From Sycobia sp. Sy_11 (lineage: Eukaryota > Arthropoda > Insecta > Hymenoptera > Epichrysomallidae): a stretch of DNA of 64,000 nt. The stretch lies in assembly GCA_018907035.1 (NCBI GenBank), contig JACCIC010000003.1, forward strand, positions 1,087,501 through 1,151,500, in the 5' to 3' direction. The notes under the pieces are model-generated. The model made no database searches and was not told the DNA's origin. It worked only from the letters and a program-made list of their open reading frames with translations. Positions within the stretch are counted from its first letter, which is position 1, and every line of letters starts with the position of its first letter. This document shows positions 23,304 to 33,800 of the stretch, piece by piece. The translations under genes and the position numbers were made by a program.

Positions 23304-23322
23304 ATCAACATTACTATATATA
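23304..23322 (+). repeat. 19-bp direct repeat, right copy
   Basis: Exact repeat of 22555-22573. Confidence 0.6.
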
Positions 23323-23373
23323 TATATATATATATATATATGGCGCGCGCGCGCGTGTGTGTGTGTGTGTGTG

Positions 23374-23430
<57 letters not shown>
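23315..23430. repeat. (TA)(GC)(GT) compound microsatellite
   Basis: TA, then GCGCGCGCGCG (23343-23355), then about 75 bases of GT with a single missing base near 23374. It is strongly alternating purine-pyrimidine. Frames of 86 and 180 codons across it are artefacts. Confidence 0.97.
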
Positions 23431-25804
23431 CTCTATAAATCTCTATATGGGCGTGGCATGCAACCCTTCGGAAAATCCTAACTCTGCGTTGACGGAAGAG
23501 CTGGGGAAGACTGGGTGTCGGATCGAGAAATGGAGGAGTCCAACTATTATAGTAACCTGTACAACCAACCAGATCATGTTGAACGCCATATTGCGTGCGT
23601 GTTGTCAGATGCGGGTTGCAACGGTGGACGATTTCGACAATATATTATTATATAATATTGATGCGGACTTTTTATGTATACAAGATAAGCTGCAGAATAT
23701 TTATATAATATTAACTATTTCCCATCCGTACTTATCGTTAATGTTTGTCAAATAAACTCTTATGCTCAGACTCCGGACCTCTTGCCCTTATATTCACACT
23801 GCATGCCTGATAAACATTGAAACTCCGTGTAAGAGCCTCTTATACAAAGAGTTTTAAAAAAGAGAGAGAAAAGAAAGTAGAAAACCTTAAAGGAAAAGAC
23901 TTGCTTTCATATGTATGTATAATTGAGTACCATGGCGCCTTTTCTCTTATATACTGTGAGTTCATTAACCCCTTGCTCCTAAACAAAATTCCAAGGCTCA
24001 TCTCACGACGTTATATAACGTAAACGCACGGGGCACGTCGATTCGACTCGTCGACCATCCCTGACGATGCTTTTGCCGCGCGTATCATCCAGTGCTGAAT
24101 TAAGGTAGAATCTTGGGGTTTAAAAGTGCTATTGAGAGCTCAAATCCTTACCATAACCTCTCATGTGTACATTTGGAATGTGCATAGACCAGAAAACAGC
24201 CAGAAATTACATAAAATACCGTTACATTTATATTTTTTCAGCTATAAAATAATTTCTATGTAAGTCGGAGATTTTGGAGCCTATTGTAAAATGTGTTAGA
24301 AAGACTACCATGCAGTAATGCATTATATAGGCAAAGCATTCATGTGCTCTTTAGTATTATTTTTCTCGGCTTTTCAAAACCAAATAACTTTTTATGACTG
24401 CTCGATAACCTGTAAACGATTGTCTGCAGCAAACAGCTGTAAAACTGACAGTACCAGCATCTTATGATATTGCACTTTTCTCAAATTTAATAATAAAAAT
24501 TGATTTGGAATATTATTGTAAAATTATTGTAAAGGAGATTTTCCATAACTTTTTAAAATGTATTTCGAACTCTCTGACTTTGATGGAAATCATTTTATAA
24601 TTAAAAATGCATAATTACAATATGCTATACATTTCCAAGCAATGTGCTGGTTAATTGGAATTCTCAATTTTACCACGAGAGGTCATGGCAACACTATCAG
24701 TTCTCAATGTAAACTAAATCAAATTTTGCTCGCTTTCAAAAGAGGATATAGTTCGGGATACGATAATATCTAGCCTATAAATATGACTATAAAAGAAAAT
24801 CGGAGCGATAAGGCTTGTTTTTTAACCTGGACTTCAACTGGACGATTCGATTAGAGAAACCGTTGCCATTTTTCCAAACATTATATGAAGAATTCGACTC
24901 TAGCATATCCGTCATCGCACCAGCTATCGGTAGTTGGTTATGTTACACAAGCTCCTTTACTGTTCGTATACTATTTTATTTTTTCGGATCGATACATCAT
25001 TGTCATTTTTTAGTGGACCTACTCAATTTATAATGAGCTACGAATCTTATCTCAATCGCCCAACTGTGCTTGTCCAGCTGCAGACCATTAGACTCAGAAC
25101 TGTATATATAGATGCGCGGGTAACAGCAATATAATGATTAGGAACTGTAAAATTTATTTAGTCATACCCCTTTTGTATGATGATAATCGAAATTTAGCTG
25201 AACCGTTTGTGGTGGAATAAGGGAGAATTATTTTAATTCTCATAAAAAATACTTTGGAATACAGACGCACAGATTTATACAGAACGTTTTATATAATATT
25301 TCTGCTTCAAAAAGATGCTTCTCAACATCAGAATTATTAATTTTCATAATTAAATGTATTTTTTAAAAAATTTTACCGATATTGTAGATGTATTAATATA
25401 CAGTTAATGAAAACTGTGGGGACTATAATACCAACCATTAAATGAATAACCGTTAGAAAAATGCAGCATATTAATGATCAACGTTTGTTATCGATTTATT
25501 ATACGTTTAGATTTTTTATATCCTAACGTGATAACTAGTTTAATTAATACACTATAACTAGAAAAGTATAACATATATTTTTTGTTTTTATATGCCATAA
25601 TCGCCGAGTTGACATGTCCACTTAAGCCAATATTTGGCGTAGAATGTGATCAATCTGGATCAATTTTATGAAATGAAACATTTCTCTGTATTCCTCCATC
25701 CCCTACGAAAAAGAAAAGGTCAAATAAAAACGGTACAATTTTAGCCTTGAGTTGTTACATAAGATAACTATTTTTGTATTACCACACAAGTTACAAGTAT
25801 ATTG

Positions 25805-25805
<1 letters not shown>
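23431..25805. other. Mixed then AT-rich spacer
   Basis: 23440-23650 is GC-balanced and 24000-24110 contains CpGs. The rest is AT-rich. No ORF with a known motif; frames at 24815-25134 overlap each other and are unconvincing. Confidence 0.45.

Positions 25806-25862
<57 letters not shown>
25806..25862. repeat. (TA)n microsatellite
   Basis: About 54 bases of TA. Confidence 0.98.
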
Positions 25863-25868
<6 letters not shown>

Positions 25869-27600
25869 CCCGCGCGCTATAAGAATATTTTTTTCAAGCA
25901 TACATATGCGCCCTCCTGTCATCGAGTCATTCGTTATGAGCTATTTTTAATCTGAGGTTTTATAATACCGAGCTCTAGACACGCGTCGACGTTGTAACAT
26001 TTTCAGTGAGCGACGAGAACCTTGAAAGTTCGGGACATTTTTTTGCACGCTGTAAAGAATTCTGTATACAAGATAATAGTTCCTGATAAGATTAAACGAT
26101 AAGGTGATTCACTGGAATGAGGTTAATATGAAATATTAGGTGGAAAATTCAAATAAAATCAGCATCGATTCTTTTATTATCAGAATTTCATTAATGATTA
26201 TGGTCCGTTATTCATGCTTGAAGAATATTAGTTTAAGATTTTCTGGCATATATATATATAAACATCGATCGTCAACAGTTCGATTATTGACATGCAAATT
26301 ATTATAATTCAATAATTCGAATTCATAAATTTCCTTTTTATATTGCAATGATAAATAAACAATATGCGCTCGACGGAACACCAACACATATCATCCCACT
26401 TCTTTGAAAATGTTCCAAAAACTGTACTGTTTTCGAAAGGCACAATTTCTGAAACGTTTGTTGATTATTTATGGTTTTTAAACCACCCTCTCTCCTCTCC
26501 AAATATTCCAAAATGTATATGGATTCGGAAGCGTCTTCTATGTCAAAATCAGCCAGTACTTAAAGAATTGAGAAATTTTTATTCTAGGGTGATTAACAAT
26601 GATTTTTCTGTATGAATATTGTCTCACACTTGACGGATAATGATAAATAACTATATTCTTGAATACTTGAATATTATGAACAGGAACAAGTTGCCGTAAT
26701 TTCTGTCTGAATTCATCCTAAACAAATCTTTTGATAACATCGTGAAATTGAAAATCAATTGCTGGAAGCTCTGAAACTGACGTTTTTACCGCATAAAAAA
26801 AGGAATTTTTGAAAAGAATATGTACTGTTGTCTCACCGGCTTGGATTATACAGAATGGTCTCTTATCGCCTTGTTATGCGAATGAAATCAGCGTTTATTT
26901 TCTTAAAATCACCTGTATGTCCAATATATATTTCATCGTTAAGTAGAGTACGAGATTTAAGAGATTTAAAATCTTCAGAAGAGAGGAAGAGATTTGTGTG
27001 TGTGTGTGTGTGTTCTAGAAACCGGCATTTCCAGTATGCGGATTGTCTATCCACTATTATATAAGATTAGATTGAGAATTGCCCACACTGAAAAACTCAA
27101 AAATAGAACGCACCTGCATCATTTTATGAAATGCAGTATCGGCATTTAAAATAAAATATATCATTTAAAACCTCGTTGAATATAATTTGATTAATAAACT
27201 TCGTTAACTCACTAGTGTTAACGAATTATTCAGATGAATTCAAAATTTGATCGTACAATATAGAAGTATTTTTTTTTTGATTTATTTAAGAATGAAAAAC
27301 TGAATTTTCACTTCTTTTTAAAATCGTAATTATTGTCAATCACCAATATTAAAATTGATAAAAGTTAAAATTAAGGCAAGCAAATAAATATTATTTATTT
27401 TATGGATACATAACAACTCAAAAGTTAAAAAAGCATTATATATAGCCTATAATCATTATAATCACAAAAATAAACAATATATTCCATAAGTAACAAAAAT
27501 TATATATATAAATCATATGCAAAACGTACAACATTTTAAGAGTAGACATTCGTCAGAAACAGCTATACGCTGTCGACGCTCGCTTTCGTGGCAAATACAA
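25863..27600. other. AT-rich spacer
   Basis: The 83-codon plus frame at 26364-26615 looks mildly protein-like (KTVLFSKGTISETFVDYLWFLN) but has no recognised family and no clear splice context. A short GT tract is at 26996-27013. Confidence 0.4.
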
Positions 27601-27735
27601 GCAAAAAAAAAATAAATAAAAATAAAAATAATAAAAAGAAAACGGGCATTGGTCCCATACACTTAATCTTCCGAGACCGTGCCCGGGCGGAGGGATCGAA
27701 CCCATCGGTTAATCGGACTCAACTGCTATATAAGC
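27601..27735 (-). repeat. Candidate tRNA-derived SINE
   Basis: The minus strand contains GGTTCGATCC (about 27698-27689), a perfect match to the internal B-box promoter consensus. An imperfect A-box-like TAGCAGTTGAG lies about 20 bases upstream. The GC-rich body (GGGCACGGTCTCGG near 27676-27663) is followed by a T-rich (ATTTTT)n tail that ends near 27601. A-box spacing is shorter than in real tRNAs, and the T-arm does not pair well, so it is not a tRNA gene. A single copy is seen here. Confidence 0.4.
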
Positions 27736-27814
27736 GCGGCTATTTTATAACGAAGGCGTGAAAGTCCCGCGTGCGACCAAAAAGCCGAGCGCAGCGATCC
27801 GTGCCGTAGAAAAG

Positions 27815-27816
27815 CA

Positions 27817-27879
<63 letters not shown>
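27815..27879. repeat. (GA)n microsatellite
   Basis: About 65 bases of GA with two AAAG interruptions at the start. Confidence 0.97.
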
Positions 27880-27881
<2 letters not shown>

Positions 27882-28009
27882 ATGAGATGTTGGGGAGTGG
27901 GAGAGAAAGGGGGAAGGTGGCATAGCGTTATTATATAGCTGAGAGGCCGAAAAAAAAGAAGGCGGTACCATACAGTCGAAAGTGTCACCGGGTCATCGAA
28001 CCGCACGCG

Positions 28010-28011
<2 letters not shown>

Positions 28012-28055
<44 letters not shown>
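28012..28055. repeat. (TA)n microsatellite
   Basis: 44 bases of TA. Confidence 0.98.
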
Positions 28056-28057
<2 letters not shown>

Positions 28058-28208
28058 GGTATATAGACAGTCGGTGGGCCCACTTCCTTCTGTATATTTT
28101 CCCGCTGCGCTGACCGCGTACGGCTCTGAACCGTTCCGCATGCGCCGGGCTTTTCCATCGTTCGCGCGTAACACCGGCGAGACTTTTAGGGAATATATAT
28201 ATATATAT

Positions 28209-28758
28209 GGATAGATTTCCGAAAAGCACACACCTCCGAAGTTACTGTAGATTTGTACATTTTCTTTGGTACTAATTACGAACATCGCAGTTACGTTGTG
28301 ATTTTAGTGGAGATTGAATCTTCATCTCAAAAGCCATAAAAATTATGCTTTTTCGAACTAATCTCGAAGAAAAATAACAAGAAAAGATATTTCAAAGAAA
28401 TCATTGTTCATTATCTCTTTTTATTCTTATGTTTTTGTTTCATTTAAGCACTTTTTACGGGATGAATTACATAATTATAAGTCTAAGCAGAATATCATTC
28501 GGCCAGACCACCACCGATACCCCGGGGCACCCACGAGATGCGAATGATTCGATTTATCTCCAGAAATATCGCTTTGTTTGAATAATCTTTAGATTTCCTT
28601 TCGTATTTTCTGAGTTGTATGAAAAAAAAACCTGTCGTTCTTTTGGATTTTGATATGAAAATTCAATTTCCGTTTAAAGTCGCAACGATATTCGTAATCA
28701 GTATCTCCTAAAAACATAAATATACAAATCCGGGTGAATGCTTTTCGGAAATTTATCC
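28209..28758 (+). mobile_element. Complete 550-bp non-autonomous DNA element (MITE family reference copy)
   Basis: The left terminus GGATAGATTTCCGAAAAGCA (28209) and the right terminus, read inward as GGATAAATTTCCGAAAAGCA (28758), begin inverted repeats of about 117 and 104 bases. These also share ATTACGAAYATCG and GAWATTGAATYTTCAT inside. The interior has no ORF and carries a conserved core (28491-28570) with ATTCGGCCAGACCACCACCG and CTCCAGAAATATCG. Relics of the same family lie at 8196, 19720, 58830, 60963 and 61141. The superfamily could not be assigned because target duplications are not clear: the left flank is TA-repeat. Confidence 0.88.
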
Positions 28759-31305
28759 GTATTATATGTAGGTTAGTTGGTCGCTTGATCTAACCAAATT
28801 TCGAGGACGAGGTTTAGGAGGAAGAGCGCGTTCGGAACGTGGGTGCGAGAAATGAGCACGCGTTAAACTAAAAAAAAATTTCACTACTACGCAGATGCAT
28901 TCGACTTTCTCTTCTTTTTTTTTTGCCCCTGCTGCCGCGGAATGAACAACGAGAGACTTCTGCACAAGGTTATATATATATATTCTAGCCGTATTTATTT
29001 CATAAGTAAATAATACTCCGCAAAAGGTATTTTACATGAGCTATTACAAAGCTTGGCAGGTGGAGGCTCGAGGACTTTTCATTTATAATAAGATTGGGTA
29101 TTGAAAATAAATTTGGATCTATTTATGGCGCCGAAGAGATTCTAAAATTAAACCCTCGACGATGCTGCCAAGCCGTGATTTTGAAATTTTACTAATCAAA
29201 AACTCTTTAGTATCGATTAATAATTTATAACTATTTTACATTCATTATTAAATTTCTGGATTTTAATTTTTTTTATAGGTATATAAGATCACATTTGTAT
29301 ATCTATATGCTCCTTAACAATAAATTATATGTAGATTATTAGAAACAAAAAGCATACATATATAAAAATTCATATATGACATTTTTTATTAATATAATTG
29401 AAAACTATACTTATTAATATATATAATTACATATTTATATCATAAAATTTCAAACATAGATTTGAAATGCATATATATAAAATAAGAACATTATACAACG
29501 TACAACAAAAACAATATTACGTTTGGGAAATTATACGCTTGGACAAGGAAAAAAAATGTTATCTGAAAATTCATTTCGAGATTTTTGTAGCAAAATTTCT
29601 ACAATATATTTGCAGCATCAATATGAATTTTTGTATTTTTCTTTTTTATTTCTCATGTAATATACATTTTTGTAAGATTCTTTTAATTAAAATTTTAATA
29701 ATAAAAATTAAATCCATTGACATTCAACATTTTTTTAAAATTGAAATTGAAAATCAGTAATTTCATATCATTTGCATTAAGGCAAAAGAAATATGATTAA
29801 AGAATTATACTCTGTTTTTTAATAAAATCTGCTGATAAAGAAAATACCTATAAAATGATTATATTCTTGATACTTCCAGTTAAAAAATTTCAGTCCATTT
29901 GAAATTGCTCGTTAATTGATTTTCTTAATATAATATGTATAAATATATGAAGATTAAATACTATAGATTATTTAATAAATATATAATCGTTGTGACATAT
30001 TATTTATGCAACGATACTACGAAATTCAAAATTCGTATATAATATATTAGTCATATATTACATCAGTTTCAATAATTATTATCGAAGCCTTTAAAATAGA
30101 ACAAATTTTGATTTTGATAAAAATGTCAATCATTGAAAAATTAACCTATATAAAAAAGAATTAATACCAAAAATACGAATCAGTGTCAAATACAATATCG
30201 CTAAAATATTGGAAAAACACATTTTAGTAATAATATTAACAAGATTTATGACACTATTATTGGATCGACATATATCCTTTACCGACAAAATACTTTAAAT
30301 AGCACTAGCAGCTTTATTTTAAAAACAACAGAGTCTTCCAAATAATGATCGTTATTGTTAATAATTTACAATAACACCCGTTACTCGATTTCGCAGCTTC
30401 TATTTGCTTATGATTACTTAAAATTATGATTATTTAAAATCGAATTATCCTATGTGATATGACTTTCCGAATTCTAAAAATGAAAAGAAAATTTATAAAT
30501 ATTATTTGTACTTGTAATGATACAAAAACGTTTACGTATCTTGTAATTACGAAATAAATATGCTAAAACTTTAACAAAATTTTTTAATCTTTGAAATTTT
30601 TTTAATCTTTGAAATTATTATTAATACTTTTAAAGAATTTTCTTTTTTATTTTAAATTAAGCTATATTATTATTATTATGTCTTATTATTTATATATATT
30701 AATATTATTTATATATATATATATATATATATATTATTTTAAAATAAATTAATATATATTATTTTATAAGTATATCCTTCGATTATTACTACACGAAGGA
30801 AAATGTCCTAATAAAAATTACAAATACTGCTCGGTAACAGTAAAAAAATTAGAAATTACTATATAATTTATGGAAAAATTTTTTGCTAGAAAATTTTTAA
30901 TATGTCAATTTTTACGTAGTTCGTGAAAGGTTTGTAATAAACCAGCCGCATCGTAATTTGTAACTTTCGGATCGCTTTTTTGTTTAGGACAAATTAAAGT
31001 CGTATCAGTCTATTGTTTTGATGCTAGCTACTTCATTTAACAGCATTTTGGCGTCACTGTTGCTTCAAAATGGATTAATCCAGAAAAGTTGCCTCGTTTT
31101 ACGATGCTGTCCGTGTGACATTGCGTAGTTGTTTACGTCAGACATTGTTTATCATCTCATGTTGTATTTTACCATCCATAATTTTACTTTCAAATTTTTT
31201 AATAAAAAACAATATTTTTCTTCTATTTTTATTAAATATATATATATTCATCCCCCCACGCCGATAAATGTCGGCGCACATGTAAATATACAAACATCAG
31301 TCGCA
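28759..31305. other. AT-rich spacer
   Basis: 28780-28950 is GC-balanced. A hairpin sits at 29051-29173. The 97-codon plus frame at 29467-29760 is dominated by I, K, F and Y codons and looks like AT-rich noise. Confidence 0.45.
29051..29173. repeat. Short inverted-repeat pair
   Basis: GCTTGGCAG (29051-29059) and TCGAGG (29068-29073) are mirrored by CCTCGA (about 29153-29158) and CTGCCAAGC (29165-29173). This is a hairpin with about a 20-base gapped stem and an 80-base loop. Confidence 0.65.
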
Positions 31306-31325
31306 ATATATATATATATATATGC

Positions 31326-31381
<56 letters not shown>
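31306..31381. repeat. (TA)(GC)(GT) compound microsatellite
   Basis: TA to 31322, GC to 31340, GT to 31381. It has the same TA-GC-GT order as the tract at 23315. Confidence 0.97.
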
Positions 31382-31382
<1 letters not shown>

Positions 31383-31760
31383 GGAAACGAGGCTGACAGC
31401 AGCTGAAAGCTTGCGTAAATGTGTGCGTCTACATAAAGTATATTGGACGTTGCGCAAAAAGCGACGACAGCGCAACTCGCAGGCGCGCGGAAACCTCCGC
31501 GACGCGATGGAAATGGGGGAAAAAAGCGGCATTCATCATTGTACGCGCTCTCGGAGACAATGTGGGAATCCTTGAAATCGCGATGGAATTCCTCGCTTCG
31601 TTCCACAATACACGCGGAGGTACAAATGGGCGAATATTATCCATCCAGGCGCGAATGGTGAACCCGCCATTGGGGGGTATCGTCGATGATACAAGTGCGG
31701 GAGGGGCGTCGAGGGGGGGGGGGAAGAACTGTCGTTCTGCGACGAGTGCAAATAATCCTA
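31382..31760. other. CpG-rich unique block
   Basis: About 380 bases of GC-rich sequence. Many overlapping frames are open on both strands (71-148 codons) because stop codons are rare, and none shows a domain. It includes a G-rich stretch at 31699-31723. Confidence 0.35.
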
Positions 31761-32129
31761 TAACTGTATAATGACGCAGATAACAAAAAAGTAAATAAAA
31801 AATATGATAAAATATTTCTATCTGTTCAGCGAATTATGTTCTCTCATTTTATAAGAAATTTATCTCTCATTTCAGAAGTCAAAAAACAATCTATATACCG
31901 TGAACAATTGTCATCTTTTTTAATGAAAATTTTTGCGCAACTTGGATAATATTTGGGACTGTACTATAATGTACAGTCGATAAAACCACGAATTAAAAAC
32001 AAAAACAAAGTCTTTTGCTATAAAATAACAACCAAGAAACTTCAAAAGCATCAGGATGTGCCGATATGGGCATTAAGTATACATTTGAAAATGAAAATGC
32101 CCTTCAAATATGGCTTATCTAATACCTCA
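31761..32129. other. AT-rich spacer
   Basis: Nothing recognised. Confidence 0.45.
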
Positions 32130-33085
32130 AATTATCAAGCGTCACGGTGGCGGCCCCTGCAACAATGGCAATCTGCATTGCAGTACGCTCGTAGCCCTTG
32201 TAATACATTCCAATTGAGCATATAAACATTTAATTGCTTTTTTCTAATTCCAGGTTGGCATATACAGCGTTTAACGAATTAACGAACTAGCTTGTTTTTA
32301 CTTTTCTTCAATTATAAAAGAAGCTCCAACCCTCTATACCTCTTCATTCCAAAGATACAGGCCCTTACTTTGTGACCACTTGAAGTAAGCTGTATAGTAA
32401 AAATTATATTAATGATTTTATATATATATATATGTATGTATAAAACAATCATCATGTTTGTTATTACTACTATATATATATTATTATGTATGTATATATG
32501 TATGTATAAAACAATCATCATGTTTGTTTTTACTATATATTATTTTCACACGTTTTGTCACAAAAATTACATATTTTTACATGGTAATAGATGATATTCT
32601 CAATAAACAACAAAAGAATACTGTTATATTTCGCTGATACAAAAGTAGCTATGAACAGCGGCATGGTATAATCCTGCAGTTTTATTTATAATTTTGAATT
32701 TAGTAAAATGTATTTATTAAACCTAAAAATAACATATGACAATAATTTTCTACCATATTATAAATTATTTTTATTTAATTCTTATAAAAAGTTGCAAAAA
32801 AAAACTTGACAATACTTTAATAGTTTTTACTATTATACCTTATTTAAAATGGCCAAAATGTAAAGGCCATAGCTATAACTCTGGAATGAAGAGATGTAGA
32901 GTTTTGGAGTTTTTTAGATTTAAAGAAAAGAAAAAAAATAACTTGTTCGTGAATTCGTGAATTGTTGTATACGTCATCCTGGAATTAGAAAAAAGTAATC
33001 AAATGTTTGCATGTTCTATTGGAAGTATTGGAACGTATCTGATTGCCAAACTTGCAGGGACCGCCACCGTGGCGCTTCAACAAAG
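32130..33085. mobile_element. 0.95-kb foldback element
   Basis: The left arm (32130-32415) and right arm (32805-33085) are imperfect inverted repeats at roughly three quarters identity, with near-identical blocks. These include CCGCCACCGTGRCGCTT (ends), TTTTTTCTAATTCCAGG (32242-32258 and its partner) and CTCTTCATTCCA (near 32341-32352 and its partner). A roughly 20-base deletion distinguishes the right arm. The 390-base loop contains a 31-bp direct duplication. There is no transposase frame. It is a non-autonomous foldback-type element or a pair of inverted copies. Confidence 0.82.
32432..32528 (+). repeat. 31-bp direct duplication in the foldback loop
   Basis: The unit ATGTATGTATAAAACAATCA plus the next 11 bases is identical at 32432-32462 and 32498-32528, within TA-rich sequence. 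Confidence 0.9.
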
Positions 33086-33314
33086 ATGGTTGAGAAAGGT
33101 GCGAGAGAGAGGTCCGAATTATGGGGGTTTTCTGTCTTTCTCGCACAATTACTGCAATTGGTTCAAGAGTTCTAGTTAAATCCGCTCAGAAGGTGCAAGA
33201 AAGTAAAGAAGAAGCAAGAAACAAACAAAACAAGCAAAGCCGTAATTGTGCGAGAAAAACAGAAAAACCTCGTGACTCGGAACTCTCTGTCACACCTTTC
33301 CTCAGCCTCTCCAT
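33083..33314. repeat. 230-bp hairpin abutting the foldback element
   Basis: The left arm 33083-33150 pairs with the right arm 33240-33314. The best block is CTCGCACAATTAC against GTAATTGTGCGAG, and an outer AAAGGTG/CACCTTT pair is also present. Identity is about 80 percent. A 161-codon plus frame (33121-33606) spans it with no recognised domain. Confidence 0.75.
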
Positions 33315-33742
33315 TTACGTAAAACTTCCATGTATATATGCTCTAAGTATATATATATCTTTGAAGAGACCTGCTACCCAGGTTTTACTACACTCTTGCC
33401 CAATAAATCATCAGCTCTATACAAATATCTTATGTATCAATGTCTCTCTATCTGTTTATTATCTTATCATCGTTTCTTCTAAAAGAGACGTCATCAGAGA
33501 CCATCATTATTTTGTATTTTTCCCGCGCAGGCGATACACGCACGCGCGCGCGCGCTCACGAGCGAGGCTCCCAGAAATATATTTGGACCGGTTTAGTTTA
33601 ACCTGAAAATGGCTACCGCGCCTATTTAGCCGCACGCCCGTGTATGCGTGCACGTGGTCGCGCATGTGTGGCCTGAATGGAACAGAAGAAAAAGGTAGGG
33701 ATAGCCTATGGAACGATGAAGAAATCAAGAAAAGTCACAGAC
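33315..33742. other. Spacer with CpG-rich second half
   Basis: 33525-33690 is rich in CGCG and CGTG motifs. No gene evidence. Confidence 0.35.

Positions 33743-33799
<57 letters not shown>
33743..33799. repeat. (CT)n microsatellite
   Basis: 57 bases of CT with one extra C. Confidence 0.97.

Positions 33800-33800
<1 letters not shown>

Larger units (their letters stand above)
27736..28208. other. CpG-rich block with GA and TA tracts
   Basis: Includes a (GA)n tract at 27815-27879 and a (TA)n tract at 28012-28055, with GC-rich unique sequence between and after them. Long minus frames (81 and 181 codons) read through the repeats and are not genes. Confidence 0.4.

Noticed and set aside
23213..23755. 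180-codon plus-strand ORF
   Set aside because: It reads through TA, GC and GT repeats (IYIY and CVCV strings), and the remainder has no domain.
27663..27740. A tRNA gene on the minus strand with GGTTCGATCC
   Set aside because: T-arm and acceptor stems do not pair and box spacing is too short. It was kept only as a SINE candidate.
27740..28285. 181-codon minus-strand ORF
   Set aside because: Made of SLSL and IYIY repeat translation plus unmatched sequence.
31129..31771. Cluster of six overlapping ORFs in a GC-rich block
   Set aside because: Open on both strands in several frames with no domain; compositional.
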